Below, piece after piece: positions 26,647-38,021 of a stretch of 64,000 nucleotides of DNA. Numbering within the stretch: position 1 is the stretch's first letter; each line of letters opens with the position of its first letter. The stretch spans positions 806,001 through 870,000 of the forward strand of contig NW_026946363.1 in NCBI RefSeq assembly GCF_035222375.1, given 5' to 3'. This stretch comes from Podospora pseudocomata (lineage: Eukaryota > Ascomycota > Sordariomycetes > Sordariales > Podosporaceae). Made by a program: the position numbers and the translations under genes. The notes under the pieces were generated by a model. That model did not search any database. It was not told where the DNA came from and saw only the letters and a list, made by a program, of their open reading frames with translations.

Positions 26647-27955
26647 ATGTCCGCCACCCTTCTCATCAAGCTTCCGGCAAGAAGATCCCAACTCAGCCGT
26701 GCTGCCAGTGTCATCATGCCCCCAACAGTCCAGTTCAACCCCTCCGCCACCTCATGGCGCTCTTCACCCCCCACAGACCTGGGCAGCACCACCTCCCAAA
26801 CGATCCAAACCTTTCACTCCCTCCTCCCCTCCTACAGCCCCACACCCCTCCAGCCCCTTCCCTCCATCGCCCAAGACCTAGGTATCAAAGCCGTCTACCT
26901 CAAAAGCGAAGCCTCCCGGCTCGGGCTCCCTTCGTTCAAAATACTAGGTGCCTCATGGGCTGTTTACCGCGCCGTACTTGACTTCCTTGCCGTTGGGCTG
27001 GTTCCCAACCAGGCACTCCCCTCTCTGGATGACATTAAGAAAGTGATCCACGACAAGGGTTTGGAAGAGTTAAAGGTAATCACCGCCACAGCAGGCAACT
27101 GGGGACGGGCGGTGGCCAAGATGGCGGGGTATCTCGGTTTGAAGACCGTGGTTTTCGGGAGTGATCATATGCATCCTACCACAAGAGAACTGATACGCAA
27201 CGAGGGGCTAGGGGCCGAGGTTAGGGTGGTGAGAGGGGGGTATGTTGATGCTGCGAACGAGGCGAGGGAGTATGGGATGGAAGAGGGGAGGGAAAAAGAG
27301 AGGTTGTTGGTTATGGATATGGGTTTTGAGGGAGGGGAGAAAGTTCCTGGGGTGAGTTCGCAAGTCTGATGACAATGACATTTGAGTTGTTATGCTGACA
27401 GTGGAATAGTGGGTTGTGGAGGGATACAGCACTATGCTTACGGAGTACGAGACTCAGATTCGGGAACAAACTGATGGTCAACGGGGTGCGACACATGCTT
27501 TTGTTCCTTGCGGTTGTGGATCTATCGCGAGTGCTGTCACGCAGTTTTTTAGGGACGCCAAAAGGGAGGATGATGTGAAAGTTGTGGTTGTCGAGCCGGA
27601 TTCTGCGGCTTGTTTGTTGGCTTCACTTGAAAGGGGAGAGGATAGTACGGTTGAGACAGGGGATGAGACGATTATGTGTGGGATGAACTGTGGGACACTG
27701 TCAGGGAGCGCTTGGGAGGTTTTGGGGAAAGGTGTGGAGGCGGGTGTAGCTGTGACTGATAAAGAGGCTCATCGGGCTGTGGTGGATCTTGAGAATGAGG
27801 GGGTTGAAGCTGGGCCTTGCGGTGCGGCTACGTTGGCCGGGTTGAGGAGAGTCTGCGCGGATGTTTCGGCGAGGGAGAAGTTGGGGTTGGGTGTGGAGGC
27901 GGTGGTAGTGTTGTTCTGTACGGAGGGGAAGAGGGAATATGAGGTGCCAGTGTAA
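26647..27955 (+). CDS. PLP-dependent diaminopropionate ammonia-lyase-like enzyme
   Basis: Two exons, 26647-27351 and 27410-27955, give 416 residues of the fold-type II PLP (tryptophan synthase beta) superfamily. Seen: LPSFKILGASWA with the PLP lysine, ATAGNWGRAVAKMAGYLG (substrate loop), the glycine-rich phosphate loop PCGCGSIASAV, and a C-terminal LFCTEGKREY. The closest family I recognise is diaminopropionate ammonia-lyase (DpaL/YgeX), which turns 2,3-diaminopropionate into pyruvate and ammonia; related serine/threonine lyases are alternatives. The first ATG precedes a 23-residue basic stretch that could be an organellar signal; a second ATG at 26716 would give the shorter cytosolic form. 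The gene follows the beta-galactosidase on the same strand but has no obvious pathway link to it. Confidence 0.8.
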
Positions 27956-29764
27956 CAAGGATTGGATGGACGGAACCTACCGAGATTTGGTTGACCCATC
28001 ATCTGGTCAGGGCGGCCGATGTTCACGGTCCATAGGATGAAATGCTCGTGGGTCTTAAACAGGAAGGCTGTGTGGAGCATAGACTCGCACGACTCAGGCC
28101 AACAACAACAAAGTAGAGCCAATGATTTGGAACACGGTGGTTGGATGATAAAATACAACTCAACTGCGCGAGGATGCGGGGAGTGTGGTATCAGCTGTTG
28201 GCACATGCAGACATAATGATCCGATTGCTGCTATCTACATTTCTATACCCGTTCATTTCCGTTGGTCCTTGATGTGTCAGAAAATGCATCTGCCTCACTG
28301 GATGGCGTTTGCCTCATTGAAATCTCATCAACAGACAGCAAAGGGATGCTACCTTGGCTGTCGTTCTGCTAGATCTTGGTCCATGGCCACTCTTCTTGGC
28401 TGACGAGAGAGGCACTTAGTTGGCCATCGTGATCATAGTCGCAGAATTATCGCTGTTTCCCAAGTCAAAGACAGCCATGTACACAATAACCATTCGCATC
28501 GCTCCACCTCAACATTGGCAAACCCACATTATATGGCCTGAGGCAATTCAGTCACATGAAGTGAGACAATAGTAAAATGGCTGATTGATTCACCGCAGTT
28601 CGGTTTGCCCGAGATCCAACCGAGAAACATGGGGCAAAGGGCTTTGAGGAAGGTGACACGAACAGTGTTTTGGTGCAAAGCGGGCCAAGTGACGTTATCA
28701 TTATCCACATGCAAGTCCACCCCAAAGGCAAGACGGCGTGGTATCACGTCTCGGAAACTAGGACTTTATGCAGATCCCCCAGCCAATTCACCCTCCGAAA
28801 AAAATCCATCTCGGTAAAGGTTTGAGCTGTTTGTCTGGAGAAAACTGCACTACTGAATTTCTGGGGATGCGGGTTCAGGGACCCTGTGAAGTTTGACAGG
28901 TTGGTTCCCGCAAAAATATCGGAGCGACACAGAAAGTTGATGGACGGAAACCAGACTTCTATGAAACACTGGATGGCCTATCAACTCTCTAGAACTGACC
29001 GGAGTTTCGTCCGGTCCACCGTGAACTCCGTTTGGCGGATTTCCCATTGCCTAGAAGTGAACAACTGCCGCTCAAGCTTCCCCAAGCTCCCGGCCCGAAC
29101 ACCAAGAAATCTTCATCTGAACTATGACCTCATCGCACCCCACACCAATGCGACCCCTAAAACCCTTCACTTGCGAACCGGACCTTGGCCGAAGTCACCG
29201 ATACTCCTAACTGCAGGTTTCATATCAAGAGTGTTTTTTCTGACCGTATCCGCGTTGGGATAGCCATGGGAATATCCTTTCAAACTTTTCATCCGAGGTT
29301 GCACCATGCAGAAACGATGATCACAATCCAACCTCTTACACCCACAACTACCCACACAAAACCCACCAGATCTGGGAATATGGGCGGAACAAGATCGTCC
29401 CCCACCCCGCTGGGATGCCCTTAGCCCGCCAATGCGATTCACAGGCTCGACAGGACCGCACGTGGAGGGTTACCGAGTGACAGCATCCTGCAACACGCTC
29501 CACGGTGCTCGACAGCGGCTGGCAACGGTTCACTCGACCAACACGCTATCCTACACAGTCCCACCCTTCTCGCCGCTCACTGGTTGCGTAGTAGCCGGGA
29601 GAAGGGACCGTTCCCGGAAACCGTTACCTTTCAGGTCGGAGCCGGCCAACCCTTCCAGCATGCGGGGCTATGGTATATAAGATGGGCGCCTGTCCCGGGT
29701 CTGACCGTCCAGCAAGTTTATCAGTCATTCCTTCTTCACTGGCAACGGCCGAATCGTTACGACC
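27956..29764. other. Long intergenic interval upstream of the second sugar porter
   Basis: About 1.8 kb with no supported gene; open frames are short and lack motifs. A likely TATA element lies at 29674-29681 (listed separately). The GC-rich stretch 29440-29660 probably belongs to the promoter of the downstream gene. Confidence 0.5.
29674..29681 (+). promoter_or_regulatory. Probable TATA box of the sugar porter gene
   Basis: The sequence tatataag lies 84 bp upstream of the porter start codon. A transcription start about 30 bp downstream would leave a 5' leader of roughly 55-60 nt containing a pyrimidine-rich segment. Confidence 0.5.
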
Positions 29765-31554
29765 ATGGCGCCACCAAAGTTCATGGGCCTCTCTGGGAGG
29801 CCGTTATCCATGATGGTATCAGCTGTTGCGACGACGGGGTTCCTCCTCTTCGGTTACGACCAAGGTGTGATGAGTGGTATCATCACGGCCCCAGCTTTCA
29901 ACAAAATGTTTCCAGAAACAAAAGACAACTCGACAATGCAAGGATTTGTGACGGCCATCTACGAGATCGGATGTCTGGCGGGCGCCATGTTCATGCTTTG
30001 GGCTGGTGATCTGCTCGGCAGACGACGAGGCATCATTACGGGCGCCAGCATCATGTTGATTGGCGTTATCATTCAGGTTGCGACGGTCAAGGATAAGAAC
30101 CCGCTGGCTCAGCTCATCGTTGGTCGCGTTGTCATGGGCGTTGGAAACGGCATGAACACCTCGACAATTCCCACTTACCAGGGTGAGTGACACAACATTG
30201 TCATCAAACAGGAAACAGGCAACTGACAATGACCACAGCTGAATGCAGTAAGACGTCCAATCGAGGACTTTTGATCTGTATCGAAGGTGGTGTCATCGCT
30301 TTCGGTACACTGATCGCCTACTGGCTCGACTACGGTGCTTCCTACGGGCCCGATGACCTTGTCTGGCGTTTCCCTATTGCCTTCCAGGTCATCTTCGCCG
30401 TGCTCATCATCTTCCCCATGATGTTCCTTCCCGAGTCGCCGAGATGGCTTCTGAGCCACCAGCGCGAGGCGGAAGCTGACCGAGTCATCGCCGCCATCCG
30501 TGGTTACGAAGAGGGAAGCCCCGAGGCTGTGCTCGAGCGCAACCTCATTGTCGATTCTCTCCGTGCCTCTGGTGGTTATGGCCAGAAGAGCACTCCCGTC
30601 AAGGCTCTCTTCACGCACGGTAAAACGCAGCACTTCCGCCGCATGCTGCTCGGTTCCTCGGCCCAGTTCTTCCAGCAGGTCGGCGGCTGTAACGCAGTCA
30701 TTTACTATTTCCCCATCCTGTTCGAAGAGTCCATCGGCACCGATCACAACATGTCACTCCTCTTGGGCGGTGTCAACATGATCGTTTATTCCATCTTCGC
30801 CACCACTTCCTGGTTCATCGTCGAGCGCGTCGGCCGGAGAAAGATGTTCCTCATCGGCAGTTTGGGACAGTCTCTTTCCATGGTCATCACGTTCGCCTGC
30901 CTTATTGACGGCAAGGAAATGACTGCTCGCGGCGCTGCTGTGGGCTTGTTTACCTACATTGCCTTCTTCGGCGCCACCTGGCTCCCCTTGCCCTGGCTCT
31001 ACCCTGCCGAAGTCAACCCCATCAAGACCAGAGCCAAAGCCAACGCTGTCTCCACCTGTGTCAACTGGCTGTTCAACTTTGTCATTGTCATGGTTACGCC
31101 TATCATGGTCTCCAACATTGGCTGGGGAACCTACCTCTTCTTTGCGGCAACAAACGCTTGCTTCATCCCGGTCATTTACTTCTTCTACCCTGAGACAGCA
31201 AAGAGATCTCTCGAAGAGATCGACATCATCTTTGCCAAGGGCCACGCAGAGAAGATGAGCTATGTCCGGGCTGCGAAGGAGCTGCCGCATTTGCAGCCAG
31301 AGGAGATTGAAGGGTACGCGAGAAAGTATGGTCTTGTTGGGCACGGCGAGAGCGATAGCTCGACTGAGGTTGGAACTATTGGTGATGAGAGGAGGGATGT
31401 GGAGAAGAATTTCAGTGGGCAGAGCGGGAATACGACGAATAGCAGTGATGAGGGGTTGCCTGGCAGAGGGCCGGGTCCGTCGGTTGTTGATGAGGGGGGT
31501 GTGGAAAGTGGTTTTGGGGATGGAGTTAACGCGAATAGGAAGGCTGATAATTAG
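29765..31554 (+). CDS. MFS sugar porter, hexose-transporter type
   Basis: Two exons, 29765-30182 and 30239-31554, encode 577 residues with about twelve membrane segments. Sugar-porter signatures seen: GFLLFGYDQGVMSGII in helix 1, [40 protein letters not shown], the QQVGGCNAVIYYFP sugar-binding segment in helix 7, ERVGRRKMFLIGS, and PETAKRSLEEIDIIF after helix 12. The 56-nt intron restores PTYQAECSK. The last 90 residues form a cytosolic Ser/Gly/Asn-rich tail. A monosaccharide such as glucose or xylose is likely, but the sequence does not fix the substrate. Confidence 0.92.
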
Positions 31555-32249
31555 GGGGGGTTATGATGATGACGATTGAGAGAAAAAGAATGGTGGATGA
31601 TATGGTGGATGATACCAGGCTTCTAAGCATGATGTTTTCTTATTTTTTGAAGAGTTTTTTTTTTTGGATCACTCATGACTTATAGACATAGACGGCTATG
31701 GTCGTCTGGGAGAGAATACCCTTTTGGCTTTTGTAGATATGGCTTTTTTTATGGTCATCTAGGATAGATGATAGTTGATGAAAGATTTTGTTTTTGAATA
31801 TTTTGCGCTTGTGTTGGTTCTTGGTGTGTGTTGAATGATGGATGATGTGCAAGGGTCACATGCACTGTCAACACGGCCTGTGAGGCCGGCTCCCCGGTTA
31901 TGGAGTTCCACGATTGCCACGAAGTGGCAATGTCAGGTCTTTCGTCGAATTAACATTTGCGTGTACCTGGAATAAATGGGGTGGGGTGGTGAATGCTGAG
32001 GAGTCGCAGCAGTTGGGAACATCCATCCCTTCCCCCTGTCGATCCACGATAATATTGACTTATTAAAGTATAGTACAAGTCAAGATCTCTTGAACTTGGG
32101 TCACCTACGGAGTCTCGAGGTTCTTGGTATTCGGCGACTGATACTTGGGCATGCAGTACACAATTTGCTTATCCTCACAATTCCAAGCTGTCAACTCCAA
32201 CACTACATTTGCAGAAACACCACCTCGTAAGGACAACACAATAACGCAA
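31555..32249. other. Intergenic interval
   Basis: This interval covers the 3' flank of the sugar porter (T-rich) and then featureless sequence. No gene is recognised. Confidence 0.5.
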
Positions 32250-32594
32250 TTATTCAGCTACGGCCTCTGTCGTAGCATCCACCTCAGCTTCATCGGGCTT
32301 GTCTCCCGCTGCCGTTTTGCAGCCAAAGTTACCGCACCCATACACCCACTGGCAATCACACAAGTAGTAGCACTCAGGAGTCCTGGTCAATGGCGTAGAT
32401 CCCTGGCAACTGGTAGTTACGTTGCATCTGTTCCAATTCTCCGCGGTGTGGCACTCGAGTGCCCAGTAGCCACGACGCCTGTAATGGGTTGGGTTGGGCG
32501 AGGTGTCGGCTGCTCCGATGGGCGCTGCTATAGCGAAAGTGATGTTGAGCCCCAGAAAGAAATTTGGATAGTGGAGGGGATCTAGATGGTGGAT
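32250..32594 (-). pseudogene. Cysteine-rich small secreted-type frame lacking a start codon
   Basis: An open minus-strand frame of about 114 codons before its stop. It contains a hydrophobic stretch (FFLGLNITFAIAAPIGA) like a signal-peptide core, then eight Cys residues in about 50 positions (among them ECH, PECYYLCDC, VYGCGNFGC) and an acidic C-terminal tail. This is the layout of small secreted cysteine-rich (effector-like) proteins. No in-frame ATG exists. The nearest ATG (32646, ATGAAG just upstream) is in another frame, and no GT...AG intron in the gap restores the frame. A TATA-like tatatat at about 32788-32794 lies at a suitable distance for a minus-strand transcript. Either the gene is decayed, the assembly has an indel, or a distant exon was missed. 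Confidence 0.45.
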
Positions 32595-33938
32595 TTACTA
32601 GTAGAGGGCTGTTGAAGAGGGGTTCGTATGGTCTCTCTACCTTCATGGTTGGATGGTGGGATTGGAAGAGTTGATCGGCTATACAGGGTCGGTGGTAAGT
32701 GGTCTTTGATGCCTGAAGGATGTACGATGCGATGGTGGAAAGATTGTTAGATGATTGAACCGTCTCAGGAGGAGGAGGAAGCGGTTTACATATATACAGA
32801 AATCGGCTTGCTGCGACTTTGAGGTGGCCTCCCTCTCAGCTTGACGCCTAACAACAATGCTTTGCCTCTATCATGTCTTCAGTATCTAGCAAGAACTTGC
32901 TTTTTGTTGTTCGCCGACGGGCAGCAGATATGCTGGTCATGAGGATACTTGAAAGGAAGTTATTTCAAGTGTCGGTAGGAGATTGCTGTCTTGCTTTGCA
33001 GCATACCGCCGCTCGAAGGATTAACAATATGCACACACAGACACACACAAGCGAGGCCGTGTAGATAAACCTAGCACTTAATAGTGTGTTCCAAAAGGAC
33101 ATCCTTGTCTGGGCACGAATCGATTGGCAGGTGGTACACTCACAGATTCACCACATGTGGCACAACTAGGTATTTAGACCGTTGAGGCTCTTTGCATGAA
33201 GTCATATTTACTCCCTGGTCAAGTGCAGGGTCCCCTTTGTCATGAGCCATGATCATACACGTTGTGGTTTTCCCAGCATTGTTACCAACAGTCAGTCGTA
33301 ACATAGACGCTTCTATGCCACTTTCCCGTTTCATGATGAATGACAGGACCAACGTAACCTCCTACCTGTCAAGAGACATCAGCGGGTCGATCATTCCTTC
33401 CGTCACTGTGAAAGGCAAGACGGGTTCCCCGGAAGCAGCGGGCCTTCTAATTTAAACTCTGTTGTTGGTCTACGTGTTGGCGGCTCAACCAAAGTATTGG
33501 GTCGAGTTAGCAAATCACATTCATACTCTGTAAATTAACAACTACTTCACCGAACGGCTCTCGGGTGTACTCATGCTTCCGTCATCAGGCCAGAACTAGT
33601 CGACGTCAAGAGTCTTTCGAATTTTGGCACAGAATCTCTCTTCATCACAACACGAACCGCTGGCAGCCGACCAGGCCACCACAAGGAACAATACAGACCG
33701 CATTCCATTATACTCGGACCGAATACTCTCTCTTATCACTGTGCCAGAACCCATTCATCAACAAATGCTCCTCCACCAGAAAGCTGGTTGCGACAAATCG
33801 AGACGGTGTATCATTCACCAGTTCCCACAGCGACACACACAAATCATATCCATTCCAACCATATACCCAATTCTTGTCAAAGTTTTCATCAAATCCTCAA
33901 CTCACTGCCCCGACCCAACCGTTTCCCAAACCAATACC
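32595..33938. other. Intergenic interval, nothing firm
   Basis: It contains the putative TATA element for the Cys-rich frame and otherwise short frames only. A minus-strand frame at 33140-33352 includes a GNNAGKTTT string resembling an ABC P-loop, but nothing around it supports an ABC domain. Confidence 0.45.
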
Positions 33939-34391
33939 ATGGACCCTAACAACGCCCAACACCAATCCCTCATCCCTCACCCACCCCTCGAGCCCGCCCT
34001 GCAGTCATGGACAACAGACGGGTGCCCCATAGTCAACGGCAAATACCTCGATCTCACCACCGGCGAGGTCAAGACACACGACGACGGCCTCGTGACCGGC
34101 GGGCCACCCTCGCTAAGCGTCTACTGGCACAACAGATCTCCAAAACCGCATCATGACAAGGACCAGCCATTCTACTCCCTCTCGGGCTTCCGCCAGATGA
34201 CCGTGACAGATTACCTGGCTAAGGTTGGTGACCTACTCAAGACAGGTGTTTACACTGTGAATGCGATGACCGCGACGAAGTACTCGGTCAACTTGCTTAT
34301 CATTACTCCGCTCACGAACGGCGGGTTCCGGGAAGCGCTTGGGAGGCATGGGTTGCTGTATGTTGGGGCGAGCTTGGGGGTTGGATCTTGA
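33939..34391 (+). CDS. Small hypothetical protein, one of a tandem pair
   Basis: A single exon of 150 residues from MDPNNAQHQ. The frame is open further upstream, but that part lacks any ATG in good context and reads as untranslated sequence. I recognise no family. Seen: a Pro-rich N terminus, a central DLTTGEVKTHDDGLVTGGPP segment, a likely helical MTVTDYLAKVGDLLKTGVYT segment, then a hydrophobic segment with a Gly-rich end (GLLYVGASLGVG). No signal peptide. The downstream degenerate copy at 35006-35390 shares the GGPP, YLAKV-D-LKT and FR motifs. This shows that the frame has been under selection or at least duplicated as a coding unit. Confidence 0.55.
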   Translation: MDPNNAQHQSLIPHPPLEPALQSWTTDGCPIVNGKYLDLTTGEVKTHDDGLVTGGPPSLSVYWHNRSPKPHHDKDQPFYSLSGFRQMTVTDYLAKVGDLLKTGVYTVNAMTATKYSVNLLIITPLTNGGFREALGRHGLLYVGASLGVGS

Positions 34392-35005
34392 CGAGGTGGC
34401 CTGTCATGTGAGAAGCGATGATGCTCCAATATCTGCTCAGATCCTATCCAGCAAAGAGCCAAAACGCAATCATTGTGACCACCGATGGCATAGTTCGTCT
34501 GGCACATGGTAGCATTTGGAGGGCCTTCAAACCGCGCATAAAATGGCACCAAGGACAGACATGAACAGACACTAGCTAAAAGCCAACATGCCTTAAAGAA
34601 ACAAAACACTCATTTTCAGTCTTGGATGCTTCTCGTCTGTTGCCTGGTTGCCCCTGTGTGCCTTGATGAGTCAGATCCTGATTTTGTTTTTCCACCAGAC
34701 TAAGCACGCAAAGAGTCATCGACCGTCAGTCACCCTATGTATATTAGCCAGGCCTCAGCCCCCAAGTCAGCCAAGTTGAGAGCCACCCATCTTGATGCGG
34801 CCTCGCTTCCAGATGTGTTGGCCGCCACTCAGAACATCTCACGAACCACCTAACCCATTCATTGCCCTTGTAAGTCCTTGCCTCAATCCAAGCAATTGAA
34901 GCGGAAGTCTGACAACACGGACTATCAGCCGCAACCGCCCCGCAACCAACCACCCCCAGGGCTCGCAGTCGCCATAGCACAATCAAGGAACTCAAACTGG
35001 GTCAA
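34392..35005. other. Spacer between the tandem copies
   Basis: No gene is visible between the two related units, and the only open frames are short and uninformative. Confidence 0.5.
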
Positions 35006-35390
35006 CATATAAGACGGTAAATTGGTCCATGTACCCACCGGTCGAGGTCAGATCACGCGACGGCCATGTGATCGGTGGACCGCCGGCACAGGTTGCCTGG
35101 AGCAACATGGATCTAAGGCGCGATCCCAAGGACCGAAAACCATCAGATCCGGTAACTTGCTCCCTTGAGATCATAATGACGGAATACCTGGCCAAAGTTA
35201 GGGACTTTCTCAAAACAGCAGTTATTCGTACCGCAGATGCAATCAGTATGCCAAACAGGTATGCCATCTGCTTGCGTGTCAGTACTCTGCTTTCGAATGA
35301 CGAGTTTAGAAAGGTTCTTGTGCGTGCAGCGTGGGTTGCTGCAGGTTGGGGAGAGTTTAAAGGCCGAGTCAACGTTTTATTTAGAAACAA
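35006..35390 (+). pseudogene. Degenerate tandem copy of the upstream hypothetical gene
   Basis: An open frame from 35029 aligns with the gene at 33939-34391 over about 100 residues: GxV/EV..DG-V-GGPP, W-N, MT-YLAKV-D-LKT-V, TLLSNDEFRKVL against PLTNGGFREAL, and a final small-residue segment. At nucleotide level homology continues upstream of that ATG (aacggcaaatacctc versus gacggtaaattggtc) but in a shifted frame, so the copy's N terminus is disrupted by a one-base difference near 35043. The frame then runs past the end of homology into unrelated sequence. It is best called a decayed duplicate; expression of a shorter protein from 35029 is possible. Confidence 0.6.
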
Positions 35391-35429
35391 AATGAACGTT
35401 CTCAGGTTGAAACTCCAACTTTCGGCCGA

Positions 35430-36180
35430 GTCAAGCAGCAAGCTTGCTTCTTGGCTGACTTCAATGATAGCTGGCCGCCAGAACGCCGCACACTCCCGCC
35501 ACTGTGCTGCCGCCCACCTGATGAAATCACTTCTTGGAAGTGTGACAACAACGAAATCCGCCTTCATCGCCCTCTCCGCGATCAAATCCCCACAATAACA
35601 CTGCTGCCCAGCCTCCGTCCCACAGTATTTCCTCCCTTCCCCGCAAAAGTCCGCACAAGCCTGGTTCGTCATCTTGATACTCGTCGTCTCGGCGAACTGC
35701 TGCGTCAGGATCCGCTCGAGATCATCAATGTAGCAGCTTATGTACCTGTAGTTTGGGGCCGTGATGTGAGTCGAGATTTGCTGCAGCAGGGGCTGTGGGA
35801 CTTTGGGTTGATGAGGGGGTTTCGCTAGGTGATGTTTTGGTTGGTGGGGTGGTGGTGCTATTGTTGTTGGGCGACTCGGGGAGAATAGGTACAACGGTTT
35901 GTCCACGATGGGTGTGGGAACCGTCTGCTCGAGAGAGGCAGTTTTTCTGCCGTAAATCCCTGCTACAAAGACCGAGACTTGCCATTACAAGAAGTAACAA
36001 GCCGGAGACGACGATGAGAAGAACGCCGAGTCGGATACCGCAGAGCTTCTTCTCTGGTGGGTCGGAGATCTGTTGTTGGGCTGTACAAGGTGCTTTTGGA
36101 TAATACTGATAGGGTATGCGTACTGGTATAGGAGGACGCCGAGGGCAGGTAAACGGGCATCGGAGCTGTGTGGTGGACAT
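35430..36180 (-). pseudogene. Membrane protein with WSC-like cysteine module, frame not continuous
   Basis: From ATG 36180 the minus strand encodes a Cys-containing N terminus. It then has one clear membrane segment (LGVLLIVVSGLLLLVMASLGL) and a Ser/Thr/Pro-rich stalk that stops at 35725. In a different frame, starting in the same stalk, comes NYRYISCYIDDLERIL, then MTNQACADFCGEGRKYCGTE and GQQCYCGD. This matches the first half of a WSC carbohydrate-binding domain (Cys-Tyr, C-x3-C, YCG and CYCG). Fungal proteins with an N-terminal anchor, stalk and WSC domain are common. No convincing intron bridges the two frames, and the second half of the domain is poorly preserved. This is either a decayed gene, an assembly indel or an unrecognised splice. 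The domain call is moderate; the gene model is not settled. Confidence 0.45.
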
Positions 36181-37927
36181 TGTAGACTTTAAGTCCTGAA
36201 GGGTCGTGTGGCGACAGCGGCGAGATGGGATTCTATTTCAAAAGTCAGCATGAACGCCGTGTAACATATCTCTGATGATAATCCGTATCTTTCGCGAGTG
36301 ATCTCCGGGCATTGTGAGTAACCGCGCGGTCGGTGATAAAGGAAGGAATGGGTAAATGGTGGGGGAAGGATAATAGGTCTGGATGCGGGCTCTGGAAGGA
36401 TTTGAGGAACTGACCCAACCCCATGGATCAGGTTCAGGGAAGGGCCGCGCCATGCCTCTGCGACCATGCCACCGGCCACCGACCACCAAAGTCCATAACA
36501 TAAAAGCCAAAAAGCCCATCACAAGTCGAGAATCGACTAACCAAGGCCAAGAAATGGTCGACATTGCCCTCAATCCAATCAGGAGGCGGCCAAGTGTTAC
36601 ACCTGGTGCCGATCTGTAGCAAACCCCTTTTCAAGGAGCGAAGGGCTGCTTGCGCGATCCCGCAACAACAACAAAGGGACCATAGAGACACAAATCTTTC
36701 TTTCTCATGTGAAATAAATAAATGTAATCTGTCATTCCTCCTCCAGAAGGCGATTATTCCCACCCAGCTCTCCCAAAATCAAGGCTAGCCCATCGTGCAA
36801 TACATCCAGACTGTCATTTCCAGGGAAATCCAATGCTGATTTGGAAGACATATTGCCTAAAACTGAGGAAGATTTCTCTCACTATTTTCTACATTCTCAC
36901 TCCTCAGTCTTCCAATAAACCTGAAGTATTAAGCGCCGACAGAAAATAAAAATCGAAAATAAAACGGGCGGTAAAAAGTATAGGTACTTCGGTACATCGA
37001 GCTCGTATTTTCAGGCTCTCAGGCGGAATGATCATGAAGCATAGCTCTGGACACTTACCACTCCGGTCTTTAAAGCCGAAATCATAATCATCTGTGTGCC
37101 AACGCAAGGAATGCGTTTTGCTGAGGATTCAGCTGAACGACTGGATCACGCTTGGATGCTCATGCGCGTTTGTGCTGGACTTGGCTCATCACTGCGGCGC
37201 AACCAAGGCCCTCACCTCAGGTATATAGTTGTTTGCTCCCTCTAGCCCAGCCACAAATATCAGGTCTTGGAATCTTTAATATCGAGGCGATATACTATAA
37301 TCCTGTAAGATCTGGACGGCTTTTGGGATACCGGTAGTAGGGGGCTGAGAAGCTAAAGTGTAAGAGAGCGAAAAGATGCAGCATATTCTAGATATAAAAA
37401 ATAAACAGCGCACCGAGCAGAGATACTCCTGTACACAACCACCCACAGAGGCAATATTTCCTTCTATCTAGGAAGGAAATCGCCGTCGGATAACGAAGAC
37501 TGGACTTCGAATGTCGAGGCCGTTCGGGTAACGATTCGGTTCGCAATAACCACGGGCCGACTCGACGCGAACTAACCGCAGGCCGACTAAAATACCTAGC
37601 CGGCCAACCATCATTCTTCACCCACCCTATACCTATCACCTCGCGCCACGGATAGCAGGCACCGCTTCAGCCGCCGAAGATAGGACGTTGAACACTTGAA
37701 GAACCGACTTTAAGCCAGCCTACTAACAATTCTACTAACCCACGAGAATCCGTAGAGAAATGGTAAATCAGAGTGCATGAGCTAGAATGGACTTTGCGCG
37801 GGCTTTAAGGAGATCAAGACATATTTTTGGGAATGTATGCTTCAATCGGTAATAGTTGCCCTTTCGGCTTAGCCGCCGGGCGTTAATAGATGGTTATTAT
37901 TATTATTATTATTATTATAACATAATA
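36181..37927. other. Gene-poor interval with a possible LINE 3' end
   Basis: No coding region is supported. The last part, roughly 37840-37918, has a small hairpin (ttcggcttagccgcc) followed by ttaataga and a (TTA)8 tail, which resembles the 3' end of some fungal non-LTR elements. No reverse-transcriptase motif was found upstream, so this would be only a remnant and is a weak call. Confidence 0.35.
37894..37918. repeat. (TTA)8 microsatellite
   Basis: Eight uninterrupted TTA units. It ends nine bases before the left terminal inverted repeat of the element that follows, and may be the tail of an older insertion. Confidence 0.9.
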
Positions 37928-38021
37928 TGTGACGAACCCCTATCCAGAACCTTTGAAAGGGATACCCAATTGAAGGCTGACTTCTGAATGTTGGTTCGGT
38001 GCAGCTAAACAGTGCACAACA
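37928..38021 (+). repeat. Left terminal inverted repeat
   Basis: It starts TGTGACGAACCCCTATCC. It shares with the reverse complement of the right end the blocks AGAACCT-TGA-AGGG, TTGAAGGCTG, CTTCTGAAT, GGTTCGGTG-AGC and ACAACA, with a few 1-bp indels. Confidence 0.8.

Noticed and set aside
33140-33352. GNNAGKTTT string resembling an ABC-transporter P-loop
   Set aside because: No Walker B, signature motif or further ABC homology in any frame nearby; a short chance match is likelier.
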